Assembly (NCBI GenBank): GCA_037349105.1
Contig: JAYJMM010000097.1
Span: 2,046,001-2,110,000, forward strand
DNA length: 64,000 nt
Direction: 5' to 3'
Source: Limnomonas spitsbergensis
Lineage: Eukaryota > Chlorophyta > Chlorophyceae > Chlamydomonadales
The stretch's first letter is position 1. Each line of letters opens with the position of its first letter. Made by a program: the position numbers and the translations under genes. The notes beneath the pieces were generated by a model. The model was not told the DNA's origin. It did no database searches and was given only the letters and a program-made list of their open reading frames with translations. Below are positions 34,821-47,600 of the stretch, piece by piece.

Positions 34821-35383
34821 CAACACGTTTCTGATTGGACCCCGGAAACTTTCCGGGGTGTTTCCGGTGTGTTTTGAGCTGAAACACTGGACCCCGGAAA
34901 ATCTCCGGAGCCTTTAGACCACCAAGAGTCGTACAGTACGTCTCTTGTTTTTCCGGGGCCCCTCCCCCCTCCCCGGAAATTCCAAAGACCCCGGAGAGTT
35001 TTCAGGCCTTCGAATAGCTTTTGTTTATAAATATGAATCGCCGCATTTTTCTTCCCATGAACTTATCGGGCGATAGTGATGGGGGCGGCCCTGCAGAAAG
35101 GCCGCGGGCCGCCTCGGCCTTGGTCACTCCGCGAGCGAGTCATCCCTATCATCATATCATTATCATCAGCAGCAGAAGCAGAAGCAGCAGCAACAGCGCA
35201 GATAACATATAGGCACACATTCGGCAATATCGCAGTAAACCCTGAACCACGCAAGATTACGCGGCCTCACGTTCCGGTGTGTGGCTCCGGGGTGTTTGCA
35301 GAAACACCTTCCCCGGAAATCTCCCGAAGACCAGAAGACCGTCGTACACGTTTGTTCCGGGGTCCTCAATCGGAAACGTGCTG
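34821..35383. mobile_element. MITE-B, copy 2 (563 bp, inverted)
   Basis: Ends CAACACGTTTCTGATTGG and CAATCGGAAACGTGCTG. It aligns along its whole length with the complement of 29714-30274. Flanks are TTA and TTG, an imperfect 3-bp duplication. Confidence 0.88.
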
Positions 35384-35487
35384 TTGGACAAGTTATTGGA
35401 CATGACGGAAATAATTTGCCTATACATCACTGTGCATTGCACATGATTAACTAAGGAGTTCACTTGACTAGGCTGTTTTCTGTAATA

Positions 35488-36024
35488 TAGCCCGTTTCTG
35501 ATTGACTGCGGAGATAAAAATGAACGGTGGTCATATGGCCTGCGGAAGAGTTCCGCAGAGGTCGTTTCTGATCGACCCCTGTGGAGCGTGGGTGTCCAGG
35601 GGATAGGTCGTACACATGGCTGCCGATTTTGAATCGCTTTGGTGTCGATCTTTTATTCTTTCGAGTCGACGAAGTCCTGCTCGATACCATGCCACATTTT
35701 TACCTGCTCTGCTGCATCTGCTGATTCGGTCGCTGTGCTTCATGAAAGGCACGGCCTGACGCGGCCCATTTCCATGGTCGCTCACACGACCAACACCCGA
35801 TACGGCCATGGGCAGAAAAAGATGGCGATCCTAATATATAATTAACATCAGTTCGAAAGCCTATAATCTTTCCGCAGACTGTGGAAGTTCCGAGGAGGGG
35901 GGGGGGGTCTTCGGAGAAAAGGCCGCACGAGGGTCTTCTAAAGGCCTGTGGAGCAGTTCCGCAGACCCCGTTTCTGTACGACAGGGCCTGCGGAGGGGCT
36001 CCGCAGTCAATCAGTAACGGGCTG
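35488..36024. mobile_element. MITE-C, diverged relative of MITE-B
   Basis: Terminal repeats are AGCCCGTTTCTGATTGACTG and, inverted, AGCCCGTTACTGATTGACTG. The layout parallels MITE-B: CTGCGGA/TCCGCAG motifs replace CCGGGG/CCGGAA, and the central TTCGAAAGCCT region is shared. It lies about 100 bp after MITE-B copy 2. An R5 fragment (ATTCCTCAAGCCACGCTCA) abuts its right end at 36026-36062. Confidence 0.82.
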
Positions 36025-36062
36025 TTATTCCTCAAGCCACGCTCAGGGGCTTTCTTTCTTTC

Positions 36063-36800
36063 TTGAACGACGGAGCACAGCGTGTGCTCAAGCGGATCTC
36101 TCCGCCTTGGCCCAGCCCAACAAGTGAGCAAGACAAACAGAGACTTAACCAGGGAAACCTAGAATCAACGGTCGACAAATTGAAATAACGACCAGGGTTT
36201 GCACGAAAAGTGTGATCACCTCAATACTGGCGAGGCGTGGCGTATACCGCACGTTACAAGTGATGTCAGACAGTAATACACCGATCCACTTTTTATTTCA
36301 AATTCCAGTGCAGCTTCCTAAACAGATGGCTCGGGATACATCACACTATCATCAGATGAAATAATTTGATCAGGGTGAACGGTACACACCTCAAAACGGA
36401 AAGTCGCTTTCGCTGCCTGTGCTTTTGATTTGGCAGTCCAGTTGAAGTAAAGCGCACGTCACACTGGCGGGCAGGTACGTCCCAAGCAGGCGTGCGTGCG
36501 GGTTCGCGGAAGTGGCTATGGACCGTTCGCAAGAGTGAGTTCATATGTGATATGTCGTGGAGGGTGCAATCGAGTGATCGTTGGAGGCACGAGTCTACCC
36601 CAACCCGCAACCCTGATCACCAACAATCACTTTTCATGAGCATAAGAACAGCAACCCATCGACCATAGGTAACATTAACAAACATCAGCATTCGGCAAAT
36701 AACATCCATCGACCAAAACGCGCGTACATACCATACTCTCATCAGAGTGACGACAGGTCTACGCATGCCGCGACGTGAATCATTTGGAACCTCTGCTGTC
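36063..36800. other. Upstream region of the cupredoxin gene
   Basis: No repeat or gene is supported. The minus-strand frame at 36617-36883 overlaps the first cupredoxin exon and is its shadow. No core promoter element could be identified with confidence. Confidence 0.4.
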
Positions 36801-36803
36801 ATC

Positions 36804-39800
36804 ATGCCGTCGACATACATGTTGCTCTTCACTGCCATGTTGGTTTCGCTGTTCGTCTCAGCGCACGCGCAAGGTGAGAACACGTGTACTTGTGTAATCG
36901 TGTTACACCACTGCGAACCTCCCTGCAGCTAGCCCTACCCGCACAACAGCAGCACATATGATGGAAGGCTAGACAGACGCTGTTCATAAAATCGGCGATG
37001 TCCTCACTCTCTGTCCTTGTGGGTAATTTAATTTACTTGGAGGGTGGCCACCAGGGGTGGCCACCTTCTCACCGGCCACCTTCACCCTACACGGCCCACA
37101 ATTCCACTACCGTACATATTATCGGATGCGCGCCAATCCTCCATCTGCTGCTCGAGACCTGACTCGAGCTAACCGTCGCCCACTCGGCCTTGCAGGATAT
37201 AAAGGACGTCCAGCGCTTTCTCTGCATTTTGCATTTTTCTGGTGTAGCGGTTGCATTGTAGCAGGACGCTGAGATTCGCCGACGCTCCCTGCGGAGTTCA
37301 CCTTCATTGATGCCCTGTCGTAGCAGCTGTTGGTGCCATGCAGTCCCCGACTCCCCGTCTTGTGCTCCAATCGTCCAGCTACCCTGGCCAGTCAAGCCGG
37401 ACCAGCCAGGCCACCCTCCAATGCTTGTCCCCTCCCCCGCCCCTCATGCAGTCTCTTCCCTATGCCCCAAGCCTGGCAACGCGGATAGTTCCACCTATGT
37501 AATCCTTGCCGAGTCCACCAACACGGGCAAGTACACCTACACCGCCACCACCCCAGGGTTCTTCCTCATGTTCTGCCCAGTTGGCCAACACTGTGGAGTA
37601 CAGGTGAGATGCCCATGGTAGCACAATCCGGCTGAACCTGTGCTGTATCCAGCCGTATCGTGCCGAGTCGAGGCACTTTGGCATTACAATGGGGCTGAAC
37701 CTGTGTCGTATAGCGCCGTATCATGCCGTATTGTGCTACTATGGACATGCCCCCTCAGCCCCAGGGCGTTTCCTCCTGATCTTCCATGCCGGCCAGTTGC
37801 GGTACAGTCAAGTAAGATACCGCCACCACCCTAGGGTCCTTACCTTCCAACTGTTCTTCCTCATTTTCTGATAAGTTAATTGGTCAGCATCGTGCGGGTC
37901 AGGTGACATGCCCTGATTGACCCCATGATATTTCTTCCATCCTTTTGTGCAACATCGGTCAACATAGCGTGGTTCAGGTCAATCTACACTTCAACCGCCA
38001 TTGACCACCCCAGTGCAGTTCCTCCATACTGCTAAGTTGGCTAACAATATGTTTCACCTCCTTCATGGACATGTGCGTGCAGAGCGTACCCTGGAGCATG
38101 TTATATTTCTGTGCTTCTGATTCTATTACATGCATGCAATGCGAGCATCGCGGATAAGAGTCTTTCTGGAAATGGGCCCATGTATGCCACTATGCCCCCC
38201 AAGCTGGAAAGCTCTGACCCTCAGGCAGCTCTGCCGGCTGGCCATTAGTTAATAATGTTTGGGGCGTTTGCAGTATTGCAGATTATAAACACTTTCAACC
38301 CTTCAAGAAGCCAACAGCCGTCAGTCTGATGGCCCTAGTCTATTTCGGGCTTGCCTTGGCTTGCATGCGCCTGCTGGCCCATAGGGAGGAATCAGGAATG
38401 TGATACTCTACTGTCCTGGCTTAACCTCAATAAGAACAGCATGATGACCAGTCATCTGTAGGACTCTTCGCTGCATGATAGCTTGCTGGCCTGGGGGCTT
38501 CTTTGTGGCTCATGCCAATGAAAAAATGGAAGATAGCTACACAGTCCCCGCAGGGGTGTGAGGTTTCTGCAAGTAGTTGTTATGGGCCAGGGACATGTAT
38601 GCCGCATAAACAACCGTGACGATGATGATGCAAGCACCTTGAAAGCACTGATTGGAATTATGGCCAAGATGTAGCCCCTACACATTATTCTGCTGACCTG
38701 GCACTGACCTGGGCTCTACAGGAAGGTCCTGTTTTGGGGATGACCTACCTCATCCAGATTCTTCATTATGCTTCTCCAATGCCTGAAGGGAATGGGATTT
38801 GTTGTCACCGTGCTGCCGGGCGGCCTAAGTGCGCCTAGCGAGATTGACATTCCTAACTGGACCCTTGGAGGAGCCTACGCGAACATTGAGCTGCACGTAG
38901 ACGACAAGGTGAGACATCGAACAAGATGGAAACATGAGTTAAAAATACCAGTCTGTGAAAAATACCAGTCTGTGGGAAGTGGCCGGTCCCAGCAATGGGA
39001 CAAGCTGAACCAGTACCACCAAATTGAGGCAGGGATGTACTTGTAGTGAAGCTGTACATGTTGACGAAGTTGCACCCATTAGAGCCCGTGCTAAGACATT
39101 CAGCTGTGCGAAGAAAAGTCCAGTAATAATGGTCGCTGTCAACGCCAAGATGCGGGCTTCATGACTATCATGAGGGCTGAAAGCTGGCACAAAGGCCTCC
39201 TATCCCAGTGGTGACAGGAGCGACAGGGACAAAGATATGATCTTCCTCGATGATTGTCGGTCTGGACGGGTGGGGCAAGTTTTTTGTGAGACTACCCAAA
39301 CGACTGCAAGGTCCATTGTGAATCGGCTTTCAGATTACTACGGTGCTTGTTGGACTCTGACTCTTACCCTCGCCAGATCTGCACTCCGCAGCTTTGTAGT
39401 GTCCTCATCCTTTTAACTGTGTGGAATATACACACTTTGATTAGGGAGGTGAGCACTATAAAGGCTGTCAGTTGAAATTGCCCTTCTTGTGCCTTCAGAT
39501 AAATTTCTCTTGGATGGGGAACCACGGCGTCGCATCCAAGGCCCTTCCACTGCCTCCAGCTCCCCCGACGTCTCCCCCACATCCCCCTGCTCCTCATCCC
39601 TCTCCTCCTCATCCCTCTCCTCCTCATCCCTCTCCCCCTCATCCCCTTCCCCCTAATCCCTCGTACCCTCCCTCTTACCGTTCTCCGCCCTACCCTCCCT
39701 CCTACGGTTCTCCCCCCTACCCTCCCTCCTACCCTTCTCCTCCCTACCCTCCCTCCTCCCGTTCCCCTCCCTACCCTCCCTCCTACCATTCCCCTCCTTC

Positions 39801-40038
39801 GTACCCCATCATTCCGGTCTACCCTCTCTCCCACCCTCCTCCTCCCTACCCTCCCTCCTACCGTTATCCTCCCTACCCTCCCTCCTACCATTCTCCTCCC
39901 TCCCCTCCCTCTTACCCTCCTCCTCCCTACCCTCCCTCCTACCATTCCCCTCCTTCGTACCCCATCATTCCGGTCTACCCTCCCTCCAACCCTCCTCCTC
40001 CCTACCCTCCCTCCTCTCGGACCCCTCCCATGTATTAA
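36804..40038 (+). CDS. Secreted cupredoxin/proline-rich protein (4 exons, 329 aa)
   Basis: Predicted extracellular or wall-associated type-I copper protein related to phytocyanins. Exons are 36804-36873, 37344-37603, 38789-38908 and 39499-40038, with GT..AG borders and phases 1,0,0. The MPSTYMLLFTAMLVSLFVSA start is a signal peptide; ATGs at 36765 and 36747 are in frame. Residues 86-122 (KYTYTATTPGFFLMFCPVG, then QHCGVQGMGFVVTVLP) look like the C-terminal half of a cupredoxin, with Cys101 and His106 as candidate copper ligands and Gln110/Met112 near the axial position. DDKINFSWMGNHGV (148-161) looks like the N-terminal half, with His159. From about residue 165 to the stop is a Pro/Tyr/Ser tail (PPYPPSY repeats) typical of hydroxyproline-rich glycoproteins. 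The half-domains appear in reversed order, so an exon in the 36.9-37.3 kb intron or before 39.5 kb may be missing, or the fold is split. Confidence 0.72.
37613..37745 (+). repeat. Dispersed repeat family R6, two tandem copies
   Basis: GTAGCACAATCCGGCTGAACC and CATTACAATGGGGCTGAACC start the two units of about 66 bp. Each runs through CCGTATCrTGCCG. It lies in intron 2 of the cupredoxin gene and is related to 20060-20130. Confidence 0.78.
39545..40035 (+). repeat. CCTCC-rich tandem coding repeat of the proline-rich tail
   Basis: Units of TACCCTCCCTCCTACC with variants run through exon 4 of the cupredoxin gene. A block containing TTCGTACCCCATCATTCCGG is duplicated (about 39798 and 39953). Here the repeat is coding: the frame continues from a spliced exon and ends at a stop. 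Confidence 0.75.
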
Positions 40039-41495
40039 GAGGAAGTAAACGAGTGATGTTGCCAGCATGTAATGGTTTTATTTTAAACTGGTTGGAATGT
40101 GAGTATAACGATGGATAATCTGAACAACGAGAACCCGAAAATTTGAACAAAGAGAATCTTCATCAAGGCCTTCAAGAGTAAAAGAAATATTGGTAGTGCA
40201 TGCACAGAGATTTGGTAGTGCAGAGTGTAGACTGGTCCCTGAACTTGGCATACCAGCGAGTGCAGGAATGTATTCACCACTATTTGAACCGGTATATGCA
40301 TCCGCGAGCGGGACCCATCGATGAAGTCTGTGTTTATTGGTCTCACCCGTGTTGATTTCTGACTCATTATTACTGGTACGACATTTGCCACATCGTCGAC
40401 ACATTCATTCCCGGTACCTAACAGGTTATTTGAATTCAATATTTTAGACAAAGGTTCGTTAATTAAGGTGTTGTACAACCACCTTCCTGGTCTTGGACAC
40501 CATGTACCATGTCTCCAGAGCTGCATCTTGAACTTGCAGGTGGCCTGGGTCCGTTTTTTGGCTGTGACTTGTGTACTGATTGTGATACTAGAGCCTAGCC
40601 ACGTCGTAGTTTGCTGGTGAGCATGCCAGCAAGGCATCTTTATCCTGCACCACGCCCTGAATGATTTAGTTTGTCTGCTACCACCTGCGCTTGTCATTGA
40701 TTTGTATTCATTTAGGGACCTCCTTTAGGTGATACTGTGAACAAGTGTGCGTCATGTGATACTGTGAACAAGTATGCAGTCATCTGCTTCTTCATCTGTA
40801 ACCAGGTTGGCCCATGCGGCTGAGCAGTTGTGACTATGTGAGCTAGGCGCGGATGTCTTTAATGGCAGTCATGCCTGTTGCTCACCTCACCATAAGTTGC
40901 AGAGCATGAGTGACCATCACCTATTCAAACATAGAAATAAGACATTATTGTTCCGGAACCAGCCAAAGCCAGTGATCCTTCAAGCTCACTAAGCGCAACA
41001 AACATAACTCCTGCTGCCAGCAATGGGTGCCGCATGTGCCAGGATCTCTCCGGTAAACCAGTTCTCTGACCTTTGCATACTCCAAATCGAGTTGGCACGG
41101 CGGGCAAGAGTTTATGTGCACCCTCAATTGTCAATCAACCGGTATATGAGGCTGTGGGCAATTGTTATAAGCCTCATTGCACGGCTGGGCCAATTCCGTG
41201 ATCCATTAGGACAGTGGTGCAAGCCAGGCCGCCATCACTTGTGCCTGGTTTCCTCTCATACAGTTGAGAATTCCACCCATCTTAATGGCCAATCAGGCTA
41301 ACTAGACCTATCAAGCCAACCAATCACAGTACCGCCACAAAAACACTGAGACACATTTTAGTGGCGTCCCCACCTACAACTTGAAATGCAGACCCTATGC
41401 AAGCTGATTACATTGGTTGCATGGGACAGATTTTCGCAACCTGGTTGGGGCACTGACTAAATCGTCAACCTCATGTATCATGTACGGTACCTAAG
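40039..41495. other. Convergent intergenic region
   Basis: Lies between the cupredoxin stop (+) and the GT2 stop (-). Two minus-strand segments look faintly protein-like: 40468-40545 (DAALETWYMVSKTRK) and 40945-41127 (DLEYAKVRELVYRRDPG). I could not connect either to a gene. Confidence 0.35.
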
Positions 41496-41499
41496 CTGC

Positions 41500-41622
41500 T
41501 CCATACCTTCCCCGGCCCAGCACATGCGTGGCCAAACCGGCGGCGTATACCGTCGCCCTTTTCTCCTTAAAGCCCATTGGTAGATGATCGCACTTCCTAT
41601 AATGCCATGTGAGTAGCGGTAG
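41500..41622 (-). repeat. Decayed copy of the GT2 C-terminal coding end
   Basis: Just downstream of the stop (41630) the minus strand encodes KCDHLPMGFKEKRATVY. It echoes the true end ACDHLPMGSEPKRARV, showing a tandem duplication of the last exon's 3' part. Confidence 0.8.
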
Positions 41623-41629
41623 CGGAGGC

Positions 41630-44600
41630 CTACACCCTTGCCCTCTTCGGCTCCGATCCCATCGGCAAGTGGTCGCAAGCCGATACGTTTCCCTTGAAGT
41701 AACGATCCATGATACAAAGCATGCGTGTGTGCTTGTCCGGGTGGTAGTTGAAGTGCACCATGAGGGGGGGGACGGAGTCCTTGGCCTTGGCGCCGGGCAG
41801 AAAGTAGTCGCGTTGGCTCCTAGCGGGCAGCAGTACACAGAAAACATCAGTCGCAGCCTAGCGCTATCGAATGCTATCCAGGCAAACCATTAGGGGAGCA
41901 GCTGAGCTCGGGGCCTTGGCGCTGGGGAGGAATTAGTCACACAGGCCCCTGTAATGCACGAGTGCACATGCTACCCAGTGGGGAGCAGATCAACATGAGG
42001 GGGGCCACCAAGTCCTTGGCCTTGGCGCCGGGAAGGAATTAGCCATGTTGTCTCCTGGCAGGTAGCACTACACAGAAGGAGTCACATGCTGCCAAGCGGT
42101 ATCCACCACTATGCTAGAGCATCATCACAGCAGCGGAGCTTGAGGCCCTGGCGCCGGGCGAGACATAGTCCTGCTCGGACCCAGGAGGCAGATGTGCACA
42201 TGGGAAACATTGGATGCAGCCGAGCGCAATCCACGACCAGGATGTAGACGGGAGGCAGCAAGGCGCATGGGAAACACACATCCGATGCTGCCTAGCCCTG
42301 ATCACTGCCTGGGTCTAGTCTTGCTCCGACCTGTGAAGCGGTGCACAGAAGAAACATCCCATGCTGCCTATTAGAGCCATCCACTGCTTTCCAGTGACGA
42401 GTGAGGTAGCAAGGTGCCCTATATTAAGGCGGCATTCATGCCCCACGCATCAACACGTGTCTGAACTGGAACCAGTATGTAGTAGTGCCTACCGGTATCT
42501 GGATGGCGAATCTGGACAGTGGAGAAGTGTCTGGAAAGAAAGGCATGTCTGGAGGGTGTGCAGGTATTGTGAACTTATGGCGTGTTTTCCTGACAGGGAT
42601 GCAGCAGGAGGACCTCCTCAGCTGAGGTGGCGGGGATATCCAACTCATCAGCTGAGGTGGCAGGGAGATCCACCTCATCAGCTGAGGTGGCAGGGAGATC
42701 CACCTCCTCAGCTGAGGTGGCAGGGAGATCCACCTCCTCAGCTGAGGTGGAAGGGAGATCCACCTCCTCAGCTGAGGTGGCGGGGATATCCACCTCCTCA
42801 GCTGAGGTGGCGAGTACACCCACCTCCTCAGCTGAGGTGGCGGGGATATCCACCTCATCAGCTGAGGTGGCAGGGAGATCCACCTCCTCAGCTGAGGTGG
42901 AAGGGAGATCCACCTCCTCAGCTGAGGTGGCAGGGATATCCACCTCCTCAGCTGAGGTGGCAGGGATATCCACCTCCTCAGCTGAGGTGGCAGGGAGATC
43001 CACCTCCTCAGCTGAGGTGGCGAGTACACCCACCTCCTCAGCTGAGGTGGCAGGGAGATCCACCTCCTCAGCTGAGGTGGCAGGGAGATCCACCTCCTCA
43101 GCTGAGGTGGCAGGGACATCCACCTCCTCAGCTGAGGTGGCGAGTACATGCACCTCCTCAGCTGAGGTGGCGAGTACATCCACCTCCTCAGCTGAGGTGG
43201 CGAGTACATCCACCTTCTCAGCTGAGGTGGCAGGGAGGACCTCCTCCTCAGCTGAGGTGGCAAGGAGATCCGCCGCCTCAGCTGAGGTGGCGAGTACATC
43301 CACCTCCTCAGCTGAGGTGGCGAGTACATCCACCTCCTCAGCTGAGGTGGCGGGTACATCCACCTTCTCAGCTGAGGTGGCAGGGAGGACCTCCTCCTCA
43401 GCTGAGGTGGCAAGGAGATCCACCGCCTCAGCTGAGGTGGCGAGTACATCCACCTCCTCAGCTGAGGTGGCGAGTACATCCACCTCCTCAGCTGAGGTGG
43501 CAGGGAGGACCTCCTCCTCAGCTGAGGTGGCAGGGAGATCCACCTCATCCGCTGAGGTGGCGAGTACATCCACCTCCTCAGCTGAGGTGGCAGGGAGGAC
43601 CTCCTCCTCAGCTGAGGTGGCAGGGAGGACCTCCTCCTCAGCTGAGGTGGCAGGGAGATCCACCTCCTCAGCTGAGGTGGCGAGTTCATCCACCTCCTCA
43701 GCTGAGGTGGCGGGGAGGACCTCCTCATCAGCTGAAGTGGCGGGTAGATCCACCTCCTCAGCTGACGTGGCGGGTAGATCCACCTCCTCAGCTGAGGTGG
43801 CGGGTACATCCATTTGAACAGCTGATGTGGCGGGTATATCCACTTGAAGAGCTGATGTGGCGGGAGGACATCCTTATCAGCTGACGTTGTAAGTAGATCC
43901 AGCTCCTTAGCTGAGGTGACGGGTAGATCCAGCTCCTAAGCTGAGGTGGCGGGTAGATCCAGCTCCTTAGCTGAGGTGATGGGTAGATCCAGTTCCTAAG
44001 CTGAGGTGGCGGGTAGATCCACCTCCTTAGCTGAGGTGGCGGGGAGGATCCCTTCATCAGCTGACGTGGCGGGTACATCCACCTCCTTTGCTGATGTGGC
44101 GGGTAGATCCACATCCTTAGCTGAGGTTACAGGTAGATTTACCTCCTTAGCTGAGGTGGCGGGGAGGATCTCCTCATCAGCAGAGGTGGCGGAGAGGATC
44201 TCCTCATCACCTGAGGTGGCGGGTAGATCCACCTCCCCAGCTGACGTGGCGGGGATGACCTCCTCATCAGCTGAGGTGGCAGGGGGGACCTCCTCATCAG
44301 CTGATGTATCGGAGAGGATCTCCTCATCAGCTGAGGTGGCAGGTAGATCCACCTCCTCAGCTCAGGTGGCGGGTAGATCCACCTCCTCAGCTGAGGTGGA
44401 AGGGAGATCCACCTCCTCAGCTGAGGTGGCGAGTAGATCCACCTCCTCAGCTGACGTGGCGGGGATATCCACCTCATCAGCTGAGGTGGCGAGTAGATCC
44501 ACCTCCTCAGCTGAGGTGGCAGGGATATCCACCTCCTCAGCTGAGGTGGCGGGTAGATCCACCTCCTCAACTCAGGTGGCGGGTAGATCCACCTCCTCAG

Positions 44601-47600
44601 CTCAGGTGGCGGGTAGATCCACCTCCTCAGCTCAGGTGGCGGGTAGATCCACCTCATCAGCTGAGGTGGCAAGGAGATCCGCCGCCTCAGCTGAGGTGGC
44701 GAGTACATCCACCTCCTCAGCTGAGGTGGCGAGTACATCCACCTCCTCAGCTGAGGTGGCGAGTACATCCACCTTCTCAGCTGAGGTGGCAGGGAGGACC
44801 TCCTCCTCAGCTGAGGTGGCAAGGAGATCCACCGCCTCAGCTGAGGTGGCGAGTACATCCACCTCCTCAGCTGAGGTGGCGAGTACATCCACCTCCTCAG
44901 CTGAGGTGGCAGGGAGGACCTCCTCCTCAGCTGAGGTGGCAGGGAGATCCACCTCATCCGCTGAGGTGGCGAGTACATCCACCTCCTCAGCTGAGGTGGC
45001 AGGGAGGACCACCTCCTCAGCTGAGGTGGCAGGGAGGACCTCCTTCTCAGCTGAGGTGGCAGGGAGATCCACCTCCTCAGCTGAGGTGGCGAGTTCATCC
45101 ACCTCCTCAGCTGAGGTGGCGGGGAGGACCTCCTCATCAGCTGAAGTGGCGGGTAGATCCACCTCCTCAGCTGAGGTGGCGGGTAAATCCATTTGAACAG
45201 CTGAAGTGGCGGGTATATCCACTTGAAGAGCTGACGTGGCGGGAGGACATCCTTATCAGCTGACGTTGTAAGTAGATCCAGCTCCTTAGCTGAGGTGACG
45301 GGTAGATCCAGCTCCTAAGCTGAGGTGGCGGGTAGATCCACCTCCTTAGCTGAGGTGGCGGGGAGGATCCCTTCATCAGCTGACGTGGCGGGTACATCCA
45401 CCTCCTTAGCTGATGTGGCGGGTAGATCCACATCCTTAGCTGAGGTTACAGGTAGATTTACCTCCTTAGCTGAGGTGGCGGGGAGGATCTCCTCATCAGC
45501 AGAGGTGGCGGAGAGGATCTCCTCATCATCTGAGGTGGCGGGTAGATCCACCTCCCCAGCTGACGTGGCGGGGATGACCTCCTCATCAGCTGAGGTGGCA
45601 GGGGGGACCTCCTCATCAGCTGAGGTATCGGAGAGGATCTCCTCATCAGCTGAGGTGGCAGGTAGATCCACCTCCTCAGCTCAGGTGGCGGGTAGATCCA
45701 CCTCCTCAGCTGAGGTGGTGGGTAGATCCACCTCCTCAGCTGAGGTGGCGAGTAGATCCACCTCCTCAGCTGACGTGGCGGGGATATCCGCCTCATCAGC
45801 TGAGGTGGCGAGTAGATCCACCTCCTCAGCTGACGTGGCGGGGATATCCACCTCATCAGCTGAGGTGGCGGGTATATCCACCTCCTCAGCTCAGGTGGCG
45901 GGTAGATCCACCTCCTCAGCTCAGGTGGCGGGTAGATCCACCTCCTCAGCTGAGGTGGCGGGGATATCCACCTCATCAGCTGAGGTGGCGGGGATATCCA
46001 CCTCATCAGCTGAGGTGGCGGGGATATCCACCTCATCAGCTGAGGTGGCGGGTAGATCCACCTCCTCGGCTGAGGTGGCGGGTAGATCTACCTCATCAGC
46101 TGAGGTGGCGGGGATATTCACTTCATCAGCTGAGGTGGCGGGTAGATCCACCTCCTCAGCTGAGGTGGCGGGTAGATCCACCTCCTCAGCTGAGGTGGCG
46201 GGTAGATCCACCTCAGGCGATCCGGCAGGCAATGACTCAAACTCCTCTTTTAAATCGCCTTCATTCATGGGTGAGCGTGAAATCCCCTCCTTGAAGCACC
46301 CCCCTCTACCGCACCCCAACACACTTGAAGAAGATCTTGAGGCGCCCCCCCCCTCCCACCCGAAGCATTTGAAGAAGATCTTAAAGCGCTTCCCCTCCCC
46401 CCCCCAACGCACTTGAAGAAGATCTTGGAGTTTGTCCATTTCATGTACTCCATTACACGCAGCGAGCATCCCGCGGTGTTGAAATCCCCGTAAGAGGGGA
46501 ACAACAGGTACTGGTTGAAAATCTAGGGGTGGAGGGCAGGCAAGGGAGCGATGTTGGATATTGATAGCATGTTATGTTTCTGTAGTTTTTGTCTTGACTC
46601 TTTTTTCAACGTTTTTAAGGGCCGTCGAATCGGCGCTTTGTTTTTTTTGTTGGGCGCTTTCAAGGGGAAATGAAATTCCAGTGCGTTTTGCAACAAAAAA
46701 CGCGCATCCGTGCCAATGTTTCTTTCAGCACATTTCAGCTACAATTCAGCCACATGAAGGCCTACGACTGTGAGGGCCTGGGGCAGCAAGTCCTGCTGCT
46801 CGGGCCATCGGCCATAGGTTTGCCAAAAACTGTCCCAACTGGCCCAGTGGTGGCCGCCCGGCGGCCCCCTACGGGTGTCTGATGCCCACTAAAAGAAAAC
46901 GTGCATTCGTGCGCAACCGGAGGTTTCGACACCCTGCCGTTAGTACAAACTGTTCATATCATAGGGGTCCAATGTGCATACCTGCAACATCAGTCTCAAG
47001 CTGCACAGCATGAACATGGATAGACCGGTAGACAACTAATAAATATAGCATTTTCGAGTTACGGTATAAGATCCATGGGCGTCTTTTGTTGAGAAAACGA
47101 GGCAAACAAAATAGTTGTTTTCCATTGTTGGTGACTTTCAGGGCTGATGAATGTGGGAAAGCAAATTTGTCGATATTGGCTACCAATCTGTTTTTGACAT
47201 ACCGTATAAGCCCAAATGAACTAAACAAAAGATATGGGACAAATCCTTCGGTCGTATGCCAGATATCTTCCTCCATCCCCCATGGGGGGACACCAGGTCT
47301 TGGATGAAAATCAGGAGGGGGAGGGTAGGCCAGGGAAATATGTCGGATATTGATCGCATAGGCCCTGTAGTATGCCTGATGTACTCTTCCATCCCCGGAG
47401 GGCAACAATATGTACAGGTTAAATATCTTGAGGAGGGAAGGGCAGGACAGGGTGCGGCAGGACGGGGCAGGGCTGGGCAGGGAGCCAATGTCTCGAAGGT
47501 GATGTCAAGGAGAGATGTCAGACATAAAAATAGCAAACCCCAGCCACATGAGGGTAAAGCGGGTCCTGGGGGTAACATGGGGGGAAGGCTGGCAAGGAAG

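Noticed and set aside
36617..36883. Minus-strand 88-aa frame
   Set aside because: Shadow of the cupredoxin signal-peptide exon on the other strand.
40083..41127. Minus-strand exons with protein-like runs (ETWYMVSKTRK, LEYAKVRELVYRR)
   Set aside because: No consistent donor/acceptor pair or link to GT2, whose stop is upstream at 41630. Kept only as a note.
42436..45263. Open frames of 200-507 aa on both strands
   Set aside because: They are translations of the 30-bp minisatellite inside the last GT2 intron. Every register is open because the unit is stop-free and divisible by 3.
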